Below are positions 18,201 through 20,232 of a DNA stretch of 20,232 bases, piece by piece (the first letter of the stretch is position 1; each line of letters starts with the position of its first letter). The DNA is from Candidatus Poseidoniaceae archaeon. GTDB lineage: Archaea; Thermoplasmatota; Poseidoniia; Poseidoniales; Poseidoniaceae. A program made the position numbers and the translations under genes. The notes below the pieces were generated by a model that had not been told where the DNA came from, made no database searches, and worked only from the letters and a program-made list of their open reading frames with translations. The DNA lies in NCBI GenBank assembly GCA_013329295.1, contig DUKP01000205.1:1-20232 (forward strand), in the 5' to 3' direction.

Positions 18201-20232
18201 CGAAGATTTTGTTTTGAGCGACCATCCAACACTCAATCACTTCACAGCTTATATCGTAAAAATGAGTGGAGGAGCAACTGAAATTGAACCAACCGTTTCA
18301 GTAGTTGAACAATCAAGTGAAGAGGAGATAGTTGCCGAGCAATTATCCATGCCTTCTACCGATTCGCAAACACATACTGAGTCCAAAAATACAGTATCTG
18401 GTTGCCGTAGATGGCAGGTTGAAATTGAAGAGTGTCTAGGCGTTGATGAAAGAATCGAATTATCAGGTACTGTTGTAGTTACTGATGATGGCTGGGGTAT
18501 TGCTGAAGAGATATGTTTGAAACTTGAAGGTGCAGGATTAGAGGCGATTAGAGTAGGCTTTGAATCAGAAATTCGCGATATGTCAATGCAGAAGGAAGGC
18601 TCAAGAACGGTTCTTCGTGCAGATCCTGCAAACATAGAGCATATGGAGCAGGTCAGCAATGAATTAAACAAATCAAATATTTGTGGAGTGATTCATTTAG
18701 CAGCTCTAAAATTAGCCGGAGTAGAATGGGATGAAGATACCTATCCTTCATCCCAAATTGCTTTAGCCGCTCATGGGTGGTTTTCATTACTAAAGGGATT
18801 GGATGAAAAATTAGGTAACCTGGACAAAGGAATTGTAGCTTCAGTTACCACCCTTGATGGCAGACATGGAAATATCGGAGATTTATTCAACTCAATCCAG
18901 TGTTCGGCTAGCGGAGTTACCAAATCATATTCCTTCGAACAAACACACCTTCGTGCTAGAGCATTGGATTTGCATCCGGAAATTGTGCTAGATGCGACTC
19001 ATGCCGCAGATTTAATTGTCAACGATATCCTCAATATTGGTGGTGAAGTTGAGATTGGTATAGACCGAGATGGCAGAAGATGGACATTGGTTGCTTTTGA
19101 TGAAAAATTAGAAGCGGACCGACAACCACTAGCCAACAATGATACTTGGTTAGTGTCGGGTGGCGGCTCAGGTGTTACTGCGGCGTCAATAATTGGAGTT
19201 GCACAAGCGAGTACTGATGCCAATGCACATTTTATCTTGTTAGGTCGCTCTCAACTTATCGAAGAAACTCAAACTTGGATAGATTGGAGTGAAGAAAAGC
19301 TAGCAGATAAGAAAATGGCATTACGTGAATCCATGATTGAAGAAAGCGAAGATGGTAAAGTTACCATGGTGGATTGGAATCGTAAATGGCAGAAGTTCAC
19401 CCGTAGTAGAGATGTTTTCATAACCTTGGATAGAATAGAAAAAACAGGTAACAAAGCAAAATATCACTCGATAGATGTGATGGATAAATCTGCTATGATC
19501 GAACTTGGCAAAACGCTTAATCGTAAAATTACAGGTGTAATTCACGGCGCTGGTTTGGAAGATTCAAAATTAGTCGCAGATAAAAGCCATGAAATTTTTG
19601 ACCGCGTTGTTAGAGTCAAATTAGATGGTTGGAAATCACTAATGGCTGCAGTTGAAAACTCAGGAACAAAATCATTGAAGTTTGCAGCTTGTTTCACCAG
19701 TGTAGCAGGTAGGTTCGGAAATGGTGGTCAAACCGACTATGCTGCGGCTAACAGCGTTTTAGATGCAGAAATGGCACGATTGAGTGCAAGTGGCAAGTGT
19801 CGAGCAGTTGCTATAGGCTGGACTGGCTGGAAAGATGTTGGAATGGCAACTCGAGGCTCGATAGAAGCGGTCTTTGCTGCTGCAGGAATTGAAACACTGG
19901 ATGTTGAAACCGGAGTTGAAATCTTTGTTGACGAGGCTCTTGCTGGCGGTAAACGACGAGTTCTAGGTTGTGGTTCACTCGGCCTAATGGACAGGTTCGA
20001 TAGTTTTAGAGAACCACCACTTCGCTTACCGTCTGAAATGGCTGCAATAATAGCCGACCCAGCAAGGTTTCCATTACTTGATAAAGTGATTTCACTCGAG
20101 GAGAATAAATCAATCATTACTGAAACCACACTTTCTACCGAACTTCATCCATTCCTTGTCGATCATGCCATTGATGGCGTACCATATCATCCAGGAGTGA
20201 TGGCACTTGAGATGTTTGCAGAGAACTCCTTG
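12211..20232 (+). CDS. Giant type I polyketide / PUFA-synthase-like protein (partial, open at window end)
   Basis: One uninterrupted frame of 2674 codons runs to the window edge. The start is TTG 12211, behind aggtgat (12201-12207); the first in-frame ATG (12301) would cut into the first ketosynthase. Domains by motif: KS1 about 18-480 (Cys227 in DAACASS, His361 in EAHGTST, His400 in KSQIGH). AT about 630-935 (Ser732 in GHSLGEY, Arg757, HAFH at 834-837 suggesting malonyl-CoA). Degenerate carrier 1031-1108. KS2 about 1135-1600 (Cys1343 in NLACASAT, His1491 in SHETYTPARGG, His1531 in TGHPMG). Three carriers at 1714-1784, 1835-1905 and 1951-2021. KR about 2065-2590 (GGGSGVT at 2317-2323, Lys2470, Ser2497, Tyr2510, Asn2514). 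DH from about 2620 (HxxxGxxxxP with His2652). Order recalls PfaA of PUFA synthases with a second KS inserted and a DH added. The product is presumably a polyunsaturated or partly reduced acyl chain; FabI upstream can supply enoyl reduction. All three carriers have Thr instead of Ser. Confidence 0.92.
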   Translation, partial: MKITTADGKVAEGLEQGRFEPIAVIGLGAIMPDAKDVNQFWQNIKAGKVSIKDVKSERWPGKIEDFWKNGGPGDIEEGFTYSKIGAFVEDFEFNWRRWRQPPGTLKQIDPCQLWAVEVSAAALEQSGYDGESKDFDRSRCGVIFANALGGENRNLSNIRVWSNHTKNVALKHGLPHENAEGFQAEIVEHSPRIDEDTMPGELANVVSGRVANLLDLQGPNYATDAACASSMAAILDSCRQLQNRQVDLMLAGASDRTMDPATFAKFSAIGALSPSHSTPFDAKANGFVMGEGAGALVLKRLSDAMNDGDTIHAVIRGVGGSSDGRGKGITAPSQRGQIQAIARAYQQAGYEPSTVELVEAHGTSTKVGDATELSSLSTLWEGFSGGDHVAVGSIKSQIGHLKAAAGMAGVMKAILALHNNTIPPSAGFETPNPTVDWNNIPFFVPTQASDWTKPNQHPRRAGISSFGFGGTNFHIALEAFEAEYHQNLVEQWSSKSVSSEATANSVASIFDATAKPSMTHEELKSIEGGLLLISADSVGGLTTKLQNLSFEGPSFDDDPCGRRLSSELFSASQFNKTESHRMAIVASTWQEFDKRVALAIKAIDDKAKWGFLQSQGVMITDEPILPDGAKIAHMYPGQGSQYVGMTFDLFKRYTAVQKVWEKSDETMVDVLDGETLSSFVLRNNLSKEELIESEHKLKQTEYTQPAMLTADLAIERLLNAHGQKPDMVAGHSLGEYAALMSSGILNMDGALRASAARGTEMGSVQIDDKGLMASVTAPYSEVAKVLEETEGYVIAANKNSPKMTVIAGESEPVKAAMSAFEANGFSTTQLATSHAFHSRIVAPANEPLRRFLETLEINWPQIPITANFDGEFYSMEGDDSKSAVLEKLAPQMASSVEWTSQMEKMYDSGARIFIEVGPKRALTMFATQILEGRPHLPIMTNHPKQGGIASFLTALAGIYLAGRDLQWPEPTSEELSEAFKAGPIEAHTKSKHDVKTVEKSPTLDKLATNSSQVVKANNDVSRVVTEVSVSIEEAISAYVGDCLGPITGYPAKFCSGMVNLRTLLGLSDQQINQVITKIGKECQTDSEYDVTKVEVVGDLARWIRQPPKNYLTKQTTTLAATVSQSNIVASNRTTDPIVISGISLGLPGGEKVFSEDVFERLVRGETCISEVSDEYKQRLLDKNIVRLIKGRDGSVNMESATEFGDIPQLAGVKGAFDLAQEFGIDAKVVMAWDITTQLAMAAGLLALRDAGIPLTPVEQVGKGGLRLITNWQVPQIQRDRTGVVFASCFPGLQMAMKHAKNNGDDGEGRFDRRFLFQTLNMGHSQFAQYTGIRGPNSTINLACASATAAFGVAEDWIEMGRADRVIIISADDVTGDDLWEWIGGGFAASGAASTHNVVEETALPFDRRRNGLILGMGAAAFVVERNSQASERGVQPIAELLGTTIANSAYHGTRLDVEHVAHTVDDFMTRMEEKWNLDRHKIAPNTAFFSHETYTPARGGSAQSEVKALRSTFGDSADNLVIANTKGFTGHPMGVGIEDASMLYGMLTGRIPPIANHKEIDPELGNLNLSKGGDYPNLEYGLRFGAGFGSQIALSFVRKWDVQGDRIDGKKFMTWVRSLANSNDVVLRLLDGKLVSYVDGKTNLHGGVQGTEWPITQNFEGEVSEIETATPQIVIDESKENQETEIEQVKESKESTVAEIQNTAPNDVVNTVIEVVVKHTGYPADFVELDQDLEGELGIDTVKQAEIMAEIRNIFNLPVDEDFVLAEYPTLNHMIGYIDKMSGGTGVALQAVATPVVVAKEAIEEIVTTPLPTTPVESTPPAIVDDSNLVQIVVDVVVEHTGYPADFIELDQDLEGELGIDTVKQAEIMADIRTKFSLPVDEDFVLSDYPTLNHMIAYIQRMTGGEVSQTPSSETTITPSPPVAEPKESPQPAKSVVAAGGNEEIESELIEVVVKHTGYPADFIEMDQDLEGELGIDTVKQAEIMAEVRDIFSLPVDEDFVLSDHPTLNHFTAYIVKMSGGATEIEPTVSVVEQSSEEEIVAEQLSMPSTDSQTHTESKNTVSGCRRWQVEIEECLGVDERIELSGTVVVTDDGWGIAEEICLKLEGAGLEAIRVGFESEIRDMSMQKEGSRTVLRADPANIEHMEQVSNELNKSNICGVIHLAALKLAGVEWDEDTYPSSQIALAAHGWFSLLKGLDEKLGNLDKGIVASVTTLDGRHGNIGDLFNSIQCSASGVTKSYSFEQTHLRARALDLHPEIVLDATHAADLIVNDILNIGGEVEIGIDRDGRRWTLVAFDEKLEADRQPLANNDTWLVSGGGSGVTAASIIGVAQASTDANAHFILLGRSQLIEETQTWIDWSEEKLADKKMALRESMIEESEDGKVTMVDWNRKWQKFTRSRDVFITLDRIEKTGNKAKYHSIDVMDKSAMIELGKTLNRKITGVIHGAGLEDSKLVADKSHEIFDRVVRVKLDGWKSLMAAVENSGTKSLKFAACFTSVAGRFGNGGQTDYAAANSVLDAEMARLSASGKCRAVAIGWTGWKDVGMATRGSIEAVFAAAGIETLDVETGVEIFVDEALAGGKRRVLGCGSLGLMDRFDSFREPPLRLPSEMAAIIADPARFPLLDKVISLEENKSIITETTLSTELHPFLVDHAIDGVPYHPGVMALEMFAENSL
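17350..18273 (+). repeat. Three tandem carrier-protein repeats inside the synthase gene
   Basis: Three 71-residue copies (17350-17562, 17713-17925, 18061-18273) share the core HTGYPADF, DQDLEGELGIDTVKQAEIMA and LPVDEDFVL without gaps. Copies 1 and 2 agree at 58 of 71 residues. They are separated by Pro/Thr/Glu-rich linkers of about 50 residues. The codons differ between copies, so the similarity is kept at protein level and is not a very recent duplication. Tandem carriers of this kind are typical of PUFA synthases, where extra copies raise yield. The phosphopantetheine site reads Asp-Thr (Thr1741, Thr1862, Thr1978), not Asp-Ser. Confidence 0.9.

Noticed and set aside
17350..18273. CRISPR-like or selfish repeat array
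   Set aside because: The repeats are in-frame carrier domains with synonymous differences and long coding linkers, not short identical DNA repeats.
12211..20232. Possible frameshift or pseudogene in the synthase
   Set aside because: I translated the whole stretch in one frame and met no stop. All catalytic residues of KS1, AT, KS2 and KR are present, so the gene looks intact up to the window edge.

Overview
The window is most likely from a low-GC marine Euryarchaeota of the Marine Group II / Poseidoniales type (inference). Three things point that way: a TATA-binding-protein-like gene, an EF1A/SelB-like protein that has lost its GTPase motifs, and long secreted proteins anchored by one C-terminal membrane segment with acidic cytoplasmic tails. 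Genes are tightly packed, and no stretch above 300 bases lacks a gene. I see no tRNA, rRNA, CRISPR array or insertion sequence.

Left part (1-1875): two minus-strand genes, a partial EF-Tu-domain-II protein and a hot-dog acyl-CoA thioesterase, diverge from a plus-strand ThiI-type PP-loop protein. The 89-bp divergent gap holds a long, well-centred inverted repeat around a TATA-like core. Middle part (1951-11287): a 1980-residue secreted, membrane-anchored protein is followed almost without gaps by an unrecognised 268-residue protein, a very divergent TBP-like protein and a TatD-type metal-dependent hydrolase. After a 64-bp gap with a perfect 14-bp palindrome comes a smaller protein of the same secreted, anchored, acidic-tail architecture.

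Right part (11407-20232, running off the end): a FabI-type enoyl-ACP reductase is followed after 9 bases by a giant type I polyketide / polyunsaturated-fatty-acid-synthase-like gene. It starts at TTG 12211 and stays open for 2674 codons to the window edge. By motifs its order is KS - malonyl-type AT - degenerate carrier domain - second KS - three tandem carrier domains - KR - DH (cut). With the separate FabI this supplies condensation, ketoreduction, dehydration and enoyl reduction, a complete chain-extension cycle. That is unexpected in an archaeon, whose membrane lipids are isoprenoid ethers.

The most striking detail is that all three tandem carrier domains have threonine where the phosphopantetheine-bearing serine should be. 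A fourth, cryptic carrier-like domain between the AT and the second KS has aspartate there. This FabI-plus-synthase locus is the best candidate for an undescribed system. The TBP-like protein, which lacks all four DNA-kinking phenylalanines, is the second.
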